Source: Pelagibacterium nitratireducens (GTDB lineage Bacteria; Pseudomonadota; Alphaproteobacteria; Rhizobiales; Devosiaceae). From it: DNA of 64,000 nucleotides. Position numbers and translations under genes: made by a program. Below the pieces are notes generated by a model that made no database searches, was not told the DNA's origin, and saw only the letters and a list, made by a program, of their open reading frames with translations. Positions 26,409-36,166 of this stretch are shown here, one piece after another (within the stretch, counting starts at the first letter, position 1; each line of letters begins with the position of its first letter). The DNA lies in NCBI RefSeq assembly GCF_037044555.1, contig NZ_CP146275.1, forward strand, positions 3,328,501 to 3,392,500, written 5' to 3'.

Positions 26409-27446
26409 TCAGATTTCGATCTGCAGGCGCGCGCGGGTACCCTGAGGCACCTTGTCATAGGCCAGCGTCGCACCAAGGCCCGTCGCCGTTGCGGCAATGA
26501 CGCGAGACCCCACACCGGTCCCGTGAATTTTGCCCTCACCCATCCAGCCCACACCGTCATCTTCGACGATAATCTCACAGGTGCCGGGCTCTATCTGGCT
26601 GGCTCTGACGCGAATTTCGCCGACCTCGCGGTCCCGATAGGCGTATTTGGCGGCGTTGGTGACCAGTTCGTTGACGATAACGCCGACCGAGACCGCCTTG
26701 TCGGTGGGAATGCGAATGGGCTCGGCCACGAGCTTGATGTCCGCTGCAGCGCCGTCAAGGCTCATGGACATCTGAATCTCGCTGGCCAGATTGCCCAGAT
26801 AGGCATCGATTTCGACGAAACGTACGTCGTCGGTGGTATAGAGTCGCTTGTGGATGCCGGCTATGGCCGAGATGCGCCCCTGGGTTTCGGCAAGCGCTTC
26901 TTTTGCCGCCGGGTCCGCAACCGCCGAAGCCTGCAGCCTCACAAGCGCTGCAACCAGCGCCAGCGAATTGGCAACGCGATGATTGACTTCAGCCAGAGCC
27001 AGTTCGGCGCGCTCCTTGGCAGCGCGCAGTTCGCGTTCGGCCTGTTCACGTGCCTTGCGCAGGCGCGATGTCGTGATGGCCTGCTCGACCGCATTGCTCA
27101 AAAGTTCAAGAAAATCTTCGCCCACAGTCTTGAGCACATAGTCGGCAGCCCCCGCCTTGAGCGCGGCAACGGCAATTGCCGCTTCGGTCGAACCTGTGAC
27201 ATAGACGACCGGCGGGGAATCTTCGTTGGCGGCGACCTGTTCGAGCATGCCAAGGCCGGTGCTGTCTGCCAGATAGTGATCGAGCACCAGAACATCGATA
27301 TCGCCTTCGCCGAGCCGTTCGAAGCCCTTTTCGGCGCAGGTGACATGGATGATCTCGCGCCCCTGCCGACCCAGCACCTTCTGGACCAGCCGTCCGAGAG
27401 CGGGATCGTCATCGACATAGAGAATTTTGGCGGGTCTGTTGGGCAT
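26409..27446 (-). CDS. Hybrid receiver and HisKA_2/HWE-type histidine kinase
   Basis: The 345-residue protein has an N-terminal receiver (residues 5-120; ILYVDDDPALG, VLVLDHYLAD with the phospho-Asp, and a Lys in VLKTVG). A short coiled coil and a HisKA_2-type kinase follow, with the phospho-His in LAEVNHRVANSL, VNELVTNAAKYA, and DDGVGWMGEG. No membrane segment is present. It can receive a phosphate and signal as a kinase, so it is probably the output of the CHASE3 kinase encoded two genes upstream. It starts 5 bases after the response regulator stop. Confidence 0.9.
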   Translation of the reverse strand: MPNRPAKILYVDDDPALGRLVQKVLGRQGREIIHVTCAEKGFERLGEGDIDVLVLDHYLADSTGLGMLEQVAANEDSPPVVYVTGSTEAAIAVAALKAGAADYVLKTVGEDFLELLSNAVEQAITTSRLRKAREQAERELRAAKERAELALAEVNHRVANSLALVAALVRLQASAVADPAAKEALAETQGRISAIAGIHKRLYTTDDVRFVEIDAYLGNLASEIQMSMSLDGAAADIKLVAEPIRIPTDKAVSVGVIVNELVTNAAKYAYRDREVGEIRVRASQIEPGTCEIIVEDDGVGWMGEGKIHGTGVGSRVIAATATGLGATLAYDKVPQGTRARLQIEI

Positions 27447-27451
27447 CGGCG

Positions 27452-27895
27452 TTACGCGGTCTCCGGGACCTGCATGACCGAAAAGAACATGCCCAACTGG
27501 CGGATAGCGTTGGCAAAGCCGTCGTAATCGACCGGCTTGGTGATGTAGACATTAGCCCCGAGATCGTAGCAGCGCTGAATCTCGCGCTCGTCGTCGGTGG
27601 TGGTCAGCACGACGACAGGCGTACGCTTTGTGTGGGGGTTTGCCTTGACCTTTTCGAGGATGGAAACCCCGGTCATGTCCGGCAGATTGAGATCGAGAAG
27701 GATGAGATAGTGGCGGTTCGTGCTCACTGTGCCGCTGCCGTCCTGGCCGAACAGATAGGCAAGAGCATCGGTGCCGTTCACAAACGGAATGATTTCATTG
27801 TTCACCCCGGCGCGACGGATGTTTTTTTCGATCAGGCGTGCGTGACCATCGTCGTCCTCTATCATAAGGATGGTGACGGGTTTGGCGTCGGTCAT
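27452..27895 (-). CDS. Single-domain response regulator (Rcp1-like)
   Basis: The 147-residue protein is one receiver domain. MIEDDDGHARLI holds the acidic pocket, LILLDLNLPDMTG the phospho-acceptor Asp, VVVLTTTDD the switch Thr and YITKPVD the Lys. There is no output domain. Rcp1-like receivers commonly pair with kinases of this type. Its ATG overlaps the stop of the CHASE3 kinase gene by 4 bases, so it should accept phosphate from that kinase. Confidence 0.93.
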   Translation of the reverse strand: MTDAKPVTILMIEDDDGHARLIEKNIRRAGVNNEIIPFVNGTDALAYLFGQDGSGTVSTNRHYLILLDLNLPDMTGVSILEKVKANPHTKRTPVVVLTTTDDEREIQRCYDLGANVYITKPVDYDGFANAIRQLGMFFSVMQVPETA

Positions 27896-29391
27896 GGTCG
27901 GTCCTTGATTTTAGCAATGGCGCGCAGATCAGGCGCCACGATCACTGTAAATATGGTCCCATGATCGGGATTGGATTGCAATTGGATATCGCCGCCGAGG
28001 TTGCGGGCCATTATGCGCACATGGGCGAGCCCGATGCCCTCTCCGGGGACATTCTGGTTGCCCGATCGCCGGAACAGTTCAAACACGCGGTCATGGTCTT
28101 CGACAGAAATTCCGCGGCCATTGTCGATCACATCGATCACGATGCGGCCGTCGCGCTCCTGCCGTCCCTCGATGGTAATGGCGATGGGGCGCTCTGGATG
28201 CCTGTACTTTATGGCATTGTCGAGAAGGTTGCCCAAAATCTGCTCGAGCGCCAGGCGGTCGGAAAACACCGGCGGGGTTGCAACCTTTATGACGACGTCG
28301 CCATCTGTTTCCGCAACCTGATGGCGGACGGCCGATACCGTCGACTCCACGAGCGCTTCGAGATCTATGCGCTCGGCTTTGAGGTCTCGACGACCCTCGC
28401 GGGAAATCTTGAGAATGGCGTTGATCAGCCCATCCATCTTCTTTGTGGATGAGCGGATGAACCCTATTGCCTCCGGCAGGTCCTCGGTTGCGGTCTGACG
28501 CGCTTCGACAACAACAGGATCGTCGGGATCACCAGCGTGGCTTTCAACGAGTGCGTTGATAGGCCCCAGAGAGGCTTCAAGCTCGGAGGTAAAGCCCATG
28601 ATGTTGACCAGCGGCGCGCGCAGATCGTGGGTGACGATATAGGCGAAGCGCTGCACTTCCTCGTTGGCGCGCATGAGATCGCGGGTGCGCTCGCCGACCC
28701 GGGCTTCGAGATCGCGATTGACACTCTCGACTTCGGCGCGCGCGGTATCGATTTCGCGGGTGTACCGCAGGACCAGCCATGCGGCCCCCCCCACCACGGC
28801 GATAATCACCAGCGCGCCGATAATTGCGATGATGCGTAGTGCGCCAACCGCGCCGCGTTGTTCGACCACGCCGTTGAAGGTTCTCTCATCCGCTGCGGAG
28901 ACGATGGCATCGAGAAACGTGCGCATGCGCTCCATGATGATTTCACCCTGATCGGTGCGCACCAGATCCAGCGCCGACTGGAGATCGCCCTGCTGGGCAA
29001 GTTCCAGCGTCCTGTCGAGTTCGGCCAATTTGGTCTCGATATCGGAGCGCATCTGCACCATGGACTGCTCTGCTTCCGGATAGGGAATGAGCAACTCATT
29101 GAGCAATTCGTAAGCCGGGACGATGCGGTCGACGACGTCGCGATAGGGTTCGAGATAACGGTCATCGAGGGTCAGCAGATAGCCCCGCTGGCTCGACTGT
29201 GCGTTCTGGAGCAGATTGCGCAAATCGACGGCGGCGATGCGGGCCACACGGGCTTCGGTGACCTCGTCGAAATGGGCCCTGTTGCGCTCGACCAGCCAGA
29301 TGGTCGTGCCTACGATGCCGATCAGCGCCATAAGGCCAACAATGATGAGCGCAAGGCTGGACCGGGCGAAGCCCTTTGACGAGATTGGCAT
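27892..29391 (-). CDS. CHASE3-domain membrane histidine kinase
   Basis: From ATG 29391 (MPISSKGFARSSLAL) the product is 499 residues. Two membrane helices (about 11-32 and 180-203) bracket a CHASE3 sensor. Its typical NAQSSQRGYLLTLDDRYL segment lies inside. A coiled linker, HisKA (FAYIVTHDLRAPLVNI) and HATPase (NLLDNAIKY, DNGRGIS, GEGIGLAHVRIM) follow. The longer frame upstream is rejected because it lacks a membrane-type start. The signal is unknown. It is divergent from the VWA gene, 137 bases away. Confidence 0.9.
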   Translation of the reverse strand: MPISSKGFARSSLALIIVGLMALIGIVGTTIWLVERNRAHFDEVTEARVARIAAVDLRNLLQNAQSSQRGYLLTLDDRYLEPYRDVVDRIVPAYELLNELLIPYPEAEQSMVQMRSDIETKLAELDRTLELAQQGDLQSALDLVRTDQGEIIMERMRTFLDAIVSAADERTFNGVVEQRGAVGALRIIAIIGALVIIAVVGGAAWLVLRYTREIDTARAEVESVNRDLEARVGERTRDLMRANEEVQRFAYIVTHDLRAPLVNIMGFTSELEASLGPINALVESHAGDPDDPVVVEARQTATEDLPEAIGFIRSSTKKMDGLINAILKISREGRRDLKAERIDLEALVESTVSAVRHQVAETDGDVVIKVATPPVFSDRLALEQILGNLLDNAIKYRHPERPIAITIEGRQERDGRIVIDVIDNGRGISVEDHDRVFELFRRSGNQNVPGEGIGLAHVRIMARNLGGDIQLQSNPDHGTIFTVIVAPDLRAIAKIKDRP

Positions 29392-29528
29392 TTTTGGTGA
29401 TGAAGCCCGGAAATCAAAGCGTCGAAGTTCACTTTTGCCGGAAAATTGAACCGAACACAAGCAGCGCGGGCCGCACAGACTTGCGGGGCGTGGTGGCACG
29501 GCCCATATTTGCAGAGAAAGGAGAGCAC

Positions 29529-30254
29529 GTGGCCGAAAAGACCCCGACCAAGACCCCGAGCACCCCTCCGACCGATGATCGCGCATCGCATGCGGAGATC
29601 GCAGACTTCGTTGCGAAGGTGGGCGCAATGAGTGCCACCAGGACGGCAGGTACTGACCAGCGCGGTCGGCTGCTGTTTGCCATGGACGCAACGATGAGCC
29701 GCCAGCCGACATGGGATCTGGCCTGTCAGTTGCAGGGAGAAATGTTTGAGACGGTGGCCAAGACCGGCGGGCTCGACGTTCAGCTCATCTATTTCCGCGG
29801 CTTTGGGGAATGCCGGGCCTCGCGCTGGGTTTCCGACGCACGGGCGCTGGCGGGCCTGATGACCGGCATCGACTGCCGGGGCGGACATACGCAGATGTCC
29901 AAGGTGTTTTCCCACGCCCGAAACGAGCACAACTCCAAAAAGATCAACGCCGTCGTCTATGTGGGCGACGCCATGGAAGAAGACATTGACAAGCTGGCCC
30001 AGAAGGCGGGCGAGCTGGGGCTTTTGGGCTGCCCGATGTTTCTGTTTCAGGAAGGACACGACCCGGTGACCCAAACCGCGTTCAAGGAGTTCGCAAGGCT
30101 CACCAAAGGTGCCTATGCGCGGTTCAACGCCGGTGCAGCCGCGGAACTGGCGGCGCTGCTACGAGCAGTGGCCGCCTATGCGAGCGGTGGACGCGCGGCG
30201 CTCAAGCTCCAGCAGGGCGGGCCAGCGAAACTGCTGCTCGAACAGCTTTCATGA
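29529..30254 (+). CDS. Von Willebrand factor A domain protein
   Basis: I take the GTG at 29529, preceded by AAAGGAGAGC, giving 241 residues that begin (M)AEKTPTKTPSTPP. After a disordered N-terminus the VWA fold has a MIDAS-like D-A-T-M-S (D53), VQLIYFRGFGEC, GGHTQMSKVFSHA and AVVYVGDAMEE. It has no signal peptide, so it is cytoplasmic. It overlaps the J-domain gene by 4 bases (ATGA), so the two products probably work together. The partner and function are unknown. Confidence 0.82.
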   Translation: MAEKTPTKTPSTPPTDDRASHAEIADFVAKVGAMSATRTAGTDQRGRLLFAMDATMSRQPTWDLACQLQGEMFETVAKTGGLDVQLIYFRGFGECRASRWVSDARALAGLMTGIDCRGGHTQMSKVFSHARNEHNSKKINAVVYVGDAMEEDIDKLAQKAGELGLLGCPMFLFQEGHDPVTQTAFKEFARLTKGAYARFNAGAAAELAALLRAVAAYASGGRAALKLQQGGPAKLLLEQLS

Positions 30255-30991
30255 TCTGGTTTGTGCTTGCCGGCGCGGTGGCGCTGATTGCGCTGTATCT
30301 GTACGCACTGTTTTTACAGGGCGCGATCCGGCAATTGGTGCGCGCATTGCGCTGGATCGTCGGTGGCGTTTTGGTGATCGGCGCAGCAGTGCTTGGCGTG
30401 CGCGGCCAAATGCTTTTGGCCAGCTTCATGGCGGCGGGCGGGCTGGGCGTGTTGATGCGCGGACGGCTCGGCCCCATCGATTTTGGGGCGGGCCTGTCGA
30501 ACCCGAACAACGTTTCAAGAGTGTCTTCGGTCTATCTGGATATGGCACTCGAGCACGAGACGGGAGCGGTTTCGGGCACCGTACGTTCAGGGCATTTTGC
30601 CGGGCGCGGACTGGCGGACCTGTCTGCAGAGGAGTGCTGGGCGCTCTATGACGAGTTGAGCGACGATGCGGACTCGCTGGCGCTGTTCAAAAGCTGGCTC
30701 GACGCCAATCGGGCGGGCTGGCGGGACTATTTTGCCAGCGAATTCGGCATGGAAACCGGCGAGGAGGACGGCCAATCCGAAAGCCAGAGCACTGCCGGCG
30801 TCAGCGGGCTCGAAGAAGCCTATGAAGTGCTGGGGCTCAAGCCCGGCGCGGGCCCGGACGCCATCAAGGCGGCGCACCGGACGCTGATGAAAAAGGTTCA
30901 TCCCGATACGGGCGGATCGGCCTTTCTGGCCGCCAAAATCAATCAGGCCAAGGACTTGCTGCTCAAGGAGACCGCCTCGCGCAAATCCTGA
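30251..30991 (+). CDS. Membrane-anchored J-domain co-chaperone
   Basis: The 246-residue protein has two N-terminal membrane helices (about 2-24 and 35-66). A linker follows with LSAEECWALYDELSDDADS and a Glu-rich spacer, then a C-terminal J domain with HPD at 217-219 (KKVHPDTGGSAFLAAKINQAK). Placing the J domain last resembles DjlA-type and TIM14-type proteins, which recruit DnaK to membranes. It is translationally coupled to the VWA gene upstream. Confidence 0.88.
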   Translation: MIWFVLAGAVALIALYLYALFLQGAIRQLVRALRWIVGGVLVIGAAVLGVRGQMLLASFMAAGGLGVLMRGRLGPIDFGAGLSNPNNVSRVSSVYLDMALEHETGAVSGTVRSGHFAGRGLADLSAEECWALYDELSDDADSLALFKSWLDANRAGWRDYFASEFGMETGEEDGQSESQSTAGVSGLEEAYEVLGLKPGAGPDAIKAAHRTLMKKVHPDTGGSAFLAAKINQAKDLLLKETASRKS

Positions 30992-31112
30992 ATGCCAAGC
31001 GCGTTGTTTTCCACAGGCGGTTGTAACAACGCCACGCCCTGATAGACTTTACCCAAGTCAATTGCCTCGGGCCGCCGTTGTCCGGGCAAAAAACAAGAAA
31101 TGAGTGGGGTTC

Positions 31113-33113
31113 ATGTTTTCGGGTTTCGTCATCAATCCACCGGTCTTTTTCGGCGCCATTATCATTATTGCCGTTTTCCTTTTGATCGGGGTCGTGATGC
31201 CCGATCAGGCAGCCGATATTTTTTCCGCATTGCAGGCCGGTATTCTTGGCAATTTCGGCTGGCTGTACCTGCTGTCGGTGGGCATTTTTCTCGCCGCAGT
31301 TCTGCTGTTTTCGCTGGGGCGTTTCGGCTCGCTCAAGCTGGGGCCCGACGATGCCACGCCGGATTTCAAATATCTCTCCTGGATAGCGATGCTGTTTGCG
31401 GCCGGGATGGGAATCGGGCTGATGTTTTATGCCGTCGGCGAACCTATGACCCATTTTTATGCGCCACCGACCGCCGAGCCGGGCAGTATCGCTGCCATGC
31501 GCGAATCGATGGCGGTGACGTTTTTTCACTGGGGCATTCATGCCTGGGCGATCTATGCCGTGGTGGGGCTGTCGCTGGCCTATTTCGGCTATCGCTACAA
31601 TCTGCCCCTGACCATACGGTCCGGGCTCTACCCGTTGCTCAAGAGCCGGATCAACGGCCCGATCGGGCACGCTGTCGACATCTTCGCCATTGTGGGGACT
31701 ATGTTCGGCATCGCCACCTCTTTGGGGCTCGGGGTCAACCAGATCAATGCCGGGCTGAACTATCTGATCGGCGTGCCGATCGGACCGCAGGTGCAGGTTC
31801 CGCTGATTGCGATCATCACTGCATTGGCGACCGTCTCTGTGGTCACGGGGCTCGACAAGGGTGTGCGCATCCTTTCTGAAACCAATCTGGTCGTGGCCGT
31901 GCTGCTGATGGTGTTCGTGCTGCTGGTCGGACCGACGGCGGATCTTTTCAGGGATTTCGTCCAGAATATCGGTCTCTATCTCGATACGCTGCTGCTACGG
32001 ACCTTCAATATCTATGCTTATGAACCCACGCCCTGGGTTGATGGCTGGACGCTTTTCTACTGGGCCTGGTGGATTTCTTGGTCACCGTTCGTTGGCATGT
32101 TTATCGCGCGCATTTCACGCGGGCGGACGGTGCGTGAATTCATCGTCGCGGTGCTGTTCATCCCGGCCGGTTTCACATTCTTCTGGATGACGGTGTTCGG
32201 CAATACGGCAATGTTTGTGGATACGGGGGTGGCGGCCGGAGAATTGGGCACGGCAGTTGCCAACGACGTGGCCGTGGGACTGTTCCAGTTCTTCACCTAC
32301 CTGCCACTTCCGGCCGTGACCTCGACGCTGGCGGTCATTCTCGTTGCGGTATTTTTCATTACCTCATCGGATTCGGGTTCGCTGGTCGTGGACACCATCG
32401 CGGCTGGCGGGGAAACGGAAACCTCGACAGCCCAGCGCATCTTCTGGTGCGTCATGGAGGGCGTTGTGGCGGCCGGCCTGTTGCTGGCGGGGGGCCTCGG
32501 CGCACTGCAATCGGCGACCATCGCAAGCGCCCTGCCCTTCACATTCGTAATGCTGGCGCTGGTGTGGTCGCTTTATGTCGGCATGCGGGCCGACCTCGCC
32601 CAGCAGGACGCACAAGCGGCCTCTCCCCATTCCGGTCCGGCCCATCCTGCCTCAGGCTTGACCTGGCAAAGGAGGCTGGCCCTGATGCTCAAGGCGCCAA
32701 CGCTCAAGGAGGTCAAGGCCTTCATCAACGGCGACGCCAAGGCAGCGCTCGAACAGGTGCGGGACGAACTGGCCAAACGGGGCTGGAACGCGAACCTGGA
32801 GGAAGACGAGGCCGCCGGGACCATCGCGCTGGTGGCCCCTTCCGAAGGGGTGCGTAACTTCGTTTATGGCCTGCAGAGTTCCGAGCAGCGGCTGGCGGCT
32901 TTTACCGCCTTTGAGGCCAGCCGCCCCGAAGTGCGCCACGAGGCGCGGACCTATTTCTCGGACGGGTCGAAAGGCTATGACGTCATGGGGATGACGCGCG
33001 AGCAGCTCATAGCGGATGTGCTGGTCCAGTTCGAACGCTACCTGGCGCTGGTCCAGATGCCAGCGTCCCAACTCGTTACTGCAGCGCCAGAGCACAGCGT
33101 CGAGACGAACTGA
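31113..33113 (+). CDS. BCCT-family betaine/choline/carnitine transporter
   Basis: The protein of about 666 residues has twelve membrane segments and the BCCT signatures [29 protein letters not shown] and [24 protein letters not shown] at 31104 would add three residues. About 160 cytoplasmic C-terminal residues follow the last helix, as in BetT-like, osmotically gated members. It imports a quaternary-amine osmolyte driven by an ion gradient. It stands alone, with a strong terminator right after the stop. The exact substrate cannot be told. Confidence 0.93.
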   Translation: MFSGFVINPPVFFGAIIIIAVFLLIGVVMPDQAADIFSALQAGILGNFGWLYLLSVGIFLAAVLLFSLGRFGSLKLGPDDATPDFKYLSWIAMLFAAGMGIGLMFYAVGEPMTHFYAPPTAEPGSIAAMRESMAVTFFHWGIHAWAIYAVVGLSLAYFGYRYNLPLTIRSGLYPLLKSRINGPIGHAVDIFAIVGTMFGIATSLGLGVNQINAGLNYLIGVPIGPQVQVPLIAIITALATVSVVTGLDKGVRILSETNLVVAVLLMVFVLLVGPTADLFRDFVQNIGLYLDTLLLRTFNIYAYEPTPWVDGWTLFYWAWWISWSPFVGMFIARISRGRTVREFIVAVLFIPAGFTFFWMTVFGNTAMFVDTGVAAGELGTAVANDVAVGLFQFFTYLPLPAVTSTLAVILVAVFFITSSDSGSLVVDTIAAGGETETSTAQRIFWCVMEGVVAAGLLLAGGLGALQSATIASALPFTFVMLALVWSLYVGMRADLAQQDAQAASPHSGPAHPASGLTWQRRLALMLKAPTLKEVKAFINGDAKAALEQVRDELAKRGWNANLEEDEAAGTIALVAPSEGVRNFVYGLQSSEQRLAAFTAFEASRPEVRHEARTYFSDGSKGYDVMGMTREQLIADVLVQFERYLALVQMPASQLVTAAPEHSVETN

Positions 33114-33142
33114 GTGGGTTGGGGGCAACGCCCCCAACCCAC
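33114..33142. terminator. Bidirectional terminator between the BCCT and GNAT genes
   Basis: A perfect 13-base-pair stem (GTGGGTTGGGGGC / GCCCCCAACCCAC) with a 3-base AAC loop occupies the gap between the convergent stops at 33113 and 33147. Plus-strand U-richness is modest (ACTTTCAATAATTC), but the stem is very strong and its position is typical. Confidence 0.85.
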
Positions 33143-33146
33143 ACTT

Positions 33147-33584
33147 TCAATAATTCTTCATCTTGAGATGGGGAATGCCGGCGTCCATAAACTGGTCCCC
33201 ATAAGCCATGAATCCGAGCCGGGCATAAAAGCCCGTCTTGTCAGCCTGGCTTTCGAGATAGCACCGAGGCTGACCATTTTCACCCGCTAGCTGCACGGCA
33301 AATTGAATGAGCCGGGCACCCAGCTTCTTGCCGCGGTGGGACGCTGCAATAGCAACGCGACCGATCTTGGCGTGTTCGGGCTTGAACAGGATGCGGGCAA
33401 CGGCAACTACCGCTCCTTCGGCGATGCCAACGATATGGGTCGCTGTCATGTCATCGGCATCGTGCTCGAGGTGTTCGGGCACGCGCTGCTCGATGACAAA
33501 CACCTCGCGGCGCAGGGCAAAGCCAAGATTGCACAGCGGCGAGAAGACAGGCACCGCAAGCAGCGTAAGGTTCGACTGTCCCAT
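33147..33584 (-). CDS. GNAT-family N-acetyltransferase (ElaA-like)
   Basis: The 145-residue protein has the GNAT pattern REVFVIEQRVPEHLEHDADD, the acetyl-CoA loop VAIAASHRGKKLGARLI and the C-terminal KTGFYARLGFMAYGDQF. The ElaA-like N-terminus is clear; the substrate is unknown. It shares 1 base with the edd stop and is the last gene of the Entner-Doudoroff operon. Confidence 0.9.
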   Translation of the reverse strand: MGQSNLTLLAVPVFSPLCNLGFALRREVFVIEQRVPEHLEHDADDMTATHIVGIAEGAVVAVARILFKPEHAKIGRVAIAASHRGKKLGARLIQFAVQLAGENGQPRCYLESQADKTGFYARLGFMAYGDQFMDAGIPHLKMKNY

Positions 33585-35398
33585 CAGGCAAAAACGCTCG
33601 CGCCGCGATCTGCGGTTCCCACCAATTGCCGGAAGCCGGCGAACAATTCACGGCCCATGCCGTAATGCTGATCGGTCAGATCTTCGGTGGCCGCCGGGCG
33701 GGCTGCGAACTCCTGGGCATCGCCCAGAAATTCAAGCGTTCCGGTTTCAGCGTCGAGGCGAAGCAAGTCGCCGTCCCTCACTTTGGCGATGGGTCCGCCA
33801 TCGGCCGCTTCAGGGGTCATGTGGATGGCGGCCGGTACCTTGCCCGAAGCGCCCGACATGCGTCCATCGGTAACAAGCGCGACCTTGATGCCACGATCCT
33901 GAAGGATGCCCAGAGCCGGGGTGAGCTTGTGAAGTTCTGGCATGCCAATAGCCCTTGGGCCCTGAAAGCGGATGACGGCGATGAAGTCGGACGTCAACTC
34001 GCCGGCCTTGAAAGCATCCTGGAGGCCCTGCTGGGAGTGGAAGACCCGTGCGGGTGCCTGGACGAGACGATTTTCCGCCTTTACGGCGGAAATCTTGATG
34101 ACCGATTTGCCCAGATTACCCGAGAGCAGCTTTAATCCACCGGTCCTGGCAAACGGCTCGGACGCCACTGTCAGCACCTTGGGGTTGCCGCTCTGGGCGG
34201 GAGCAGGCTCAAAAGTCAGCTCTTCTTCGATATAGCGCGGCTCTTTGGTGTAGGCGTCGAGCCCCTTGCCCCAGACCGTGGTCACATCGTCGTGGAGGTA
34301 TCCCGCGTCGCGCAGTTCGCGGATGAGGAAACCCATCCCGCCGGCAGCGTGGAAATGGTTCACATCGGCCAGCCCATTGGGATAGACGCGAGCCAGAAGC
34401 GGTACGGCATCGGACAGTTCGGACATGTCATCCCAAGTGATTTTCAAGCCCGCCGCGTTGGCCATGGCGACAAGGTGCATTGTGTGGTTGGTCGAGCCGC
34501 CCGTGGCGAGCAGGCCTACGAGACCGTTCACTATGGACTTTTCGTCAATGACATGGCCGGCCGGGGTATATTCATTGCCCTGTGCCGTTATGGCCAGCGC
34601 CCGTTTGGTGGCCGCCTTGGTCAGCGCGTCGCGCAGAGGGGTGCCCGGATTGACAAAGCTCGCACCCGGCAGGTGCAGGCCCATGATTTCCATGAGCATC
34701 TGGTTGGAATTGGCCGTGCCGTAAAAGGTACAAGTGCCCGGGCCGTGATAGGATTTGCTTTCGGCCTCGAGCAATTGGTCGCGCCCAACCTTGCCTTCCA
34801 TGTAAAGCTGGCGGATGCGGGCCTTTTCGTCATTGGGCAGGCCGGTGGTCATGGGGCCAGCGGGGATGAAAATGGCAGGCAGATGCCCGAAGGTAAGGGC
34901 CGAAATCACGAGGCCGGGGACGATCTTGTCGCAGATGCCGAGAAAGACTGCTGCATCGAACATGTTGTGGGACAGGCCGACGGCAGCGGCCATTGCAATC
35001 ACATCTCGGGAAAACAGCGAGAGGTCCATGCCGAGCTGACCCTGGGTCACGCCATCGCACATCGCGGGCACGCCACCGGCGACCTGGGCGACACCACCCG
35101 CATCGCGCGCCGCCTCGCGGATGATGGCGGGATAGGTCTCATAAGGCTGGTGGGCCGAGAGCATGTCATTGTAAGAGGTGATGATGCCCAGATTGAGCGC
35201 CTGATCGCCGGCCAGTTGGGCCTTGTCGGACGGTCCGCACGCCGCAAAGCCGTGAGCGAGGTTGCCGCAGGACAGAGCCGAGCGATAAACGCCCTGGGCC
35301 CGCGCCTTGTCGAGACGGTCGAGATAGGTGCGGCGCGAGGCTTCCGAACGCCTCGTTATGGCATCGGTCACGTCCTTGATTGTGGTCTTTACGGTCAT
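33584..35398 (-). CDS. edd: 6-phosphogluconate dehydratase
   Basis: The 604-residue protein is full length for Edd. The iron-sulfur and active-site segments [10 protein letters not shown], the GPMTTGLPN region, [14 protein letters not shown] and [13 protein letters not shown] are intact. It converts 6-phosphogluconate to 2-keto-3-deoxy-6-phosphogluconate, the committed Entner-Doudoroff step. The aldolase eda is not in this window. It lies 51 bases after pgl. Confidence 0.97.
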   Translation of the reverse strand: MTVKTTIKDVTDAITRRSEASRRTYLDRLDKARAQGVYRSALSCGNLAHGFAACGPSDKAQLAGDQALNLGIITSYNDMLSAHQPYETYPAIIREAARDAGGVAQVAGGVPAMCDGVTQGQLGMDLSLFSRDVIAMAAAVGLSHNMFDAAVFLGICDKIVPGLVISALTFGHLPAIFIPAGPMTTGLPNDEKARIRQLYMEGKVGRDQLLEAESKSYHGPGTCTFYGTANSNQMLMEIMGLHLPGASFVNPGTPLRDALTKAATKRALAITAQGNEYTPAGHVIDEKSIVNGLVGLLATGGSTNHTMHLVAMANAAGLKITWDDMSELSDAVPLLARVYPNGLADVNHFHAAGGMGFLIRELRDAGYLHDDVTTVWGKGLDAYTKEPRYIEEELTFEPAPAQSGNPKVLTVASEPFARTGGLKLLSGNLGKSVIKISAVKAENRLVQAPARVFHSQQGLQDAFKAGELTSDFIAVIRFQGPRAIGMPELHKLTPALGILQDRGIKVALVTDGRMSGASGKVPAAIHMTPEAADGGPIAKVRDGDLLRLDAETGTLEFLGDAQEFAARPAATEDLTDQHYGMGRELFAGFRQLVGTADRGASVFA

Positions 35399-35449
35399 GG
35401 TCGCCTCCTTAGCGAGGATGAAGGAGGTGACCCTGGGTCAGGTTGGGCC

Positions 35450-36148
35450 TCAGGGACACCAGAAGAGGGAAACGGGAATATGGTTTTGTGACAGCACGGC
35501 GCGCACCGGCATGGTTTCGACCGGCCCGGTTTGAAGCGCTTTGTCGAGCACCTGGGCCTTTTCATCACCTTCTATATGCAGATAGAGGGCACGCGTGGCC
35601 AACAGACGCGGCAGCGTGAAGGTGACGCGCGGTTCGCCGGCGCCAGGCGCGTTGATCGCGATGACCGGACCGTCGGCATTGAGAGCTTCCTGAAGCGTGT
35701 CACCGCCGGGAAAGAACGAAGCTGTGTGCCCGTCATTGCCCATACCGAGGACGACGGCATCAAAGGGCATGGGCAGGCAATCAAGAGCGGCGTTGGACTT
35801 TGCGATCCCAGTCGCGTCGGGTTCGGGCGTGCCGGCGTAAAGCGGCACAAAGGCCGCGACGGAGGCGGGGCCTGCCAGGAGATGTTCCTTTACCAGCCGC
35901 GCGTTCGACCGTTCCGAATTTTCGTCCACCCAGCGCTCGTCGACAAGGGTGACCGCAACGTTTTCCCAATCGACGTCCTCGCGCGCTCCGAGCACTTCGA
36001 AAAAGCGTTTGGGGGTCGAGCCGCCCGAAACGGCGAGCGAAGCCGTGCCGCGTTCATCGAGCCCGGCATTGAGGTTTTCGGCTATTGCGTCGGCAAGGGT
36101 TTCGGCCAAACGCTCCTTTGTCGAAAAGACGTTGCGCTCGATGGTCAT
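35450..36148 (-). CDS. pgl: 6-phosphogluconolactonase
   Basis: The 232-residue protein is of the DevB/Pgl type: LAVSGGSTPKRFFEVL, VTLVDERWVDENSERSNARLV, and VVLGMGNDGHTASFFPG. It hydrolyses 6-phosphogluconolactone to 6-phosphogluconate. It sits between zwf (18 bases upstream) and edd (51 bases downstream), in pathway order. Confidence 0.96.
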   Translation of the reverse strand: MTIERNVFSTKERLAETLADAIAENLNAGLDERGTASLAVSGGSTPKRFFEVLGAREDVDWENVAVTLVDERWVDENSERSNARLVKEHLLAGPASVAAFVPLYAGTPEPDATGIAKSNAALDCLPMPFDAVVLGMGNDGHTASFFPGGDTLQEALNADGPVIAINAPGAGEPRVTFTLPRLLATRALYLHIEGDEKAQVLDKALQTGPVETMPVRAVLSQNHIPVSLFWCP

Positions 36149-36166
36149 TGTATTCTCCAGACTGTT

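Noticed and set aside
31016..31033. Small dyad GGCGGTTGTAACAACGCC upstream of the BCCT gene
   Set aside because: It needs a bulged base to pair and lies within a 120-base gap with no linked regulator; too weak to call an operator.
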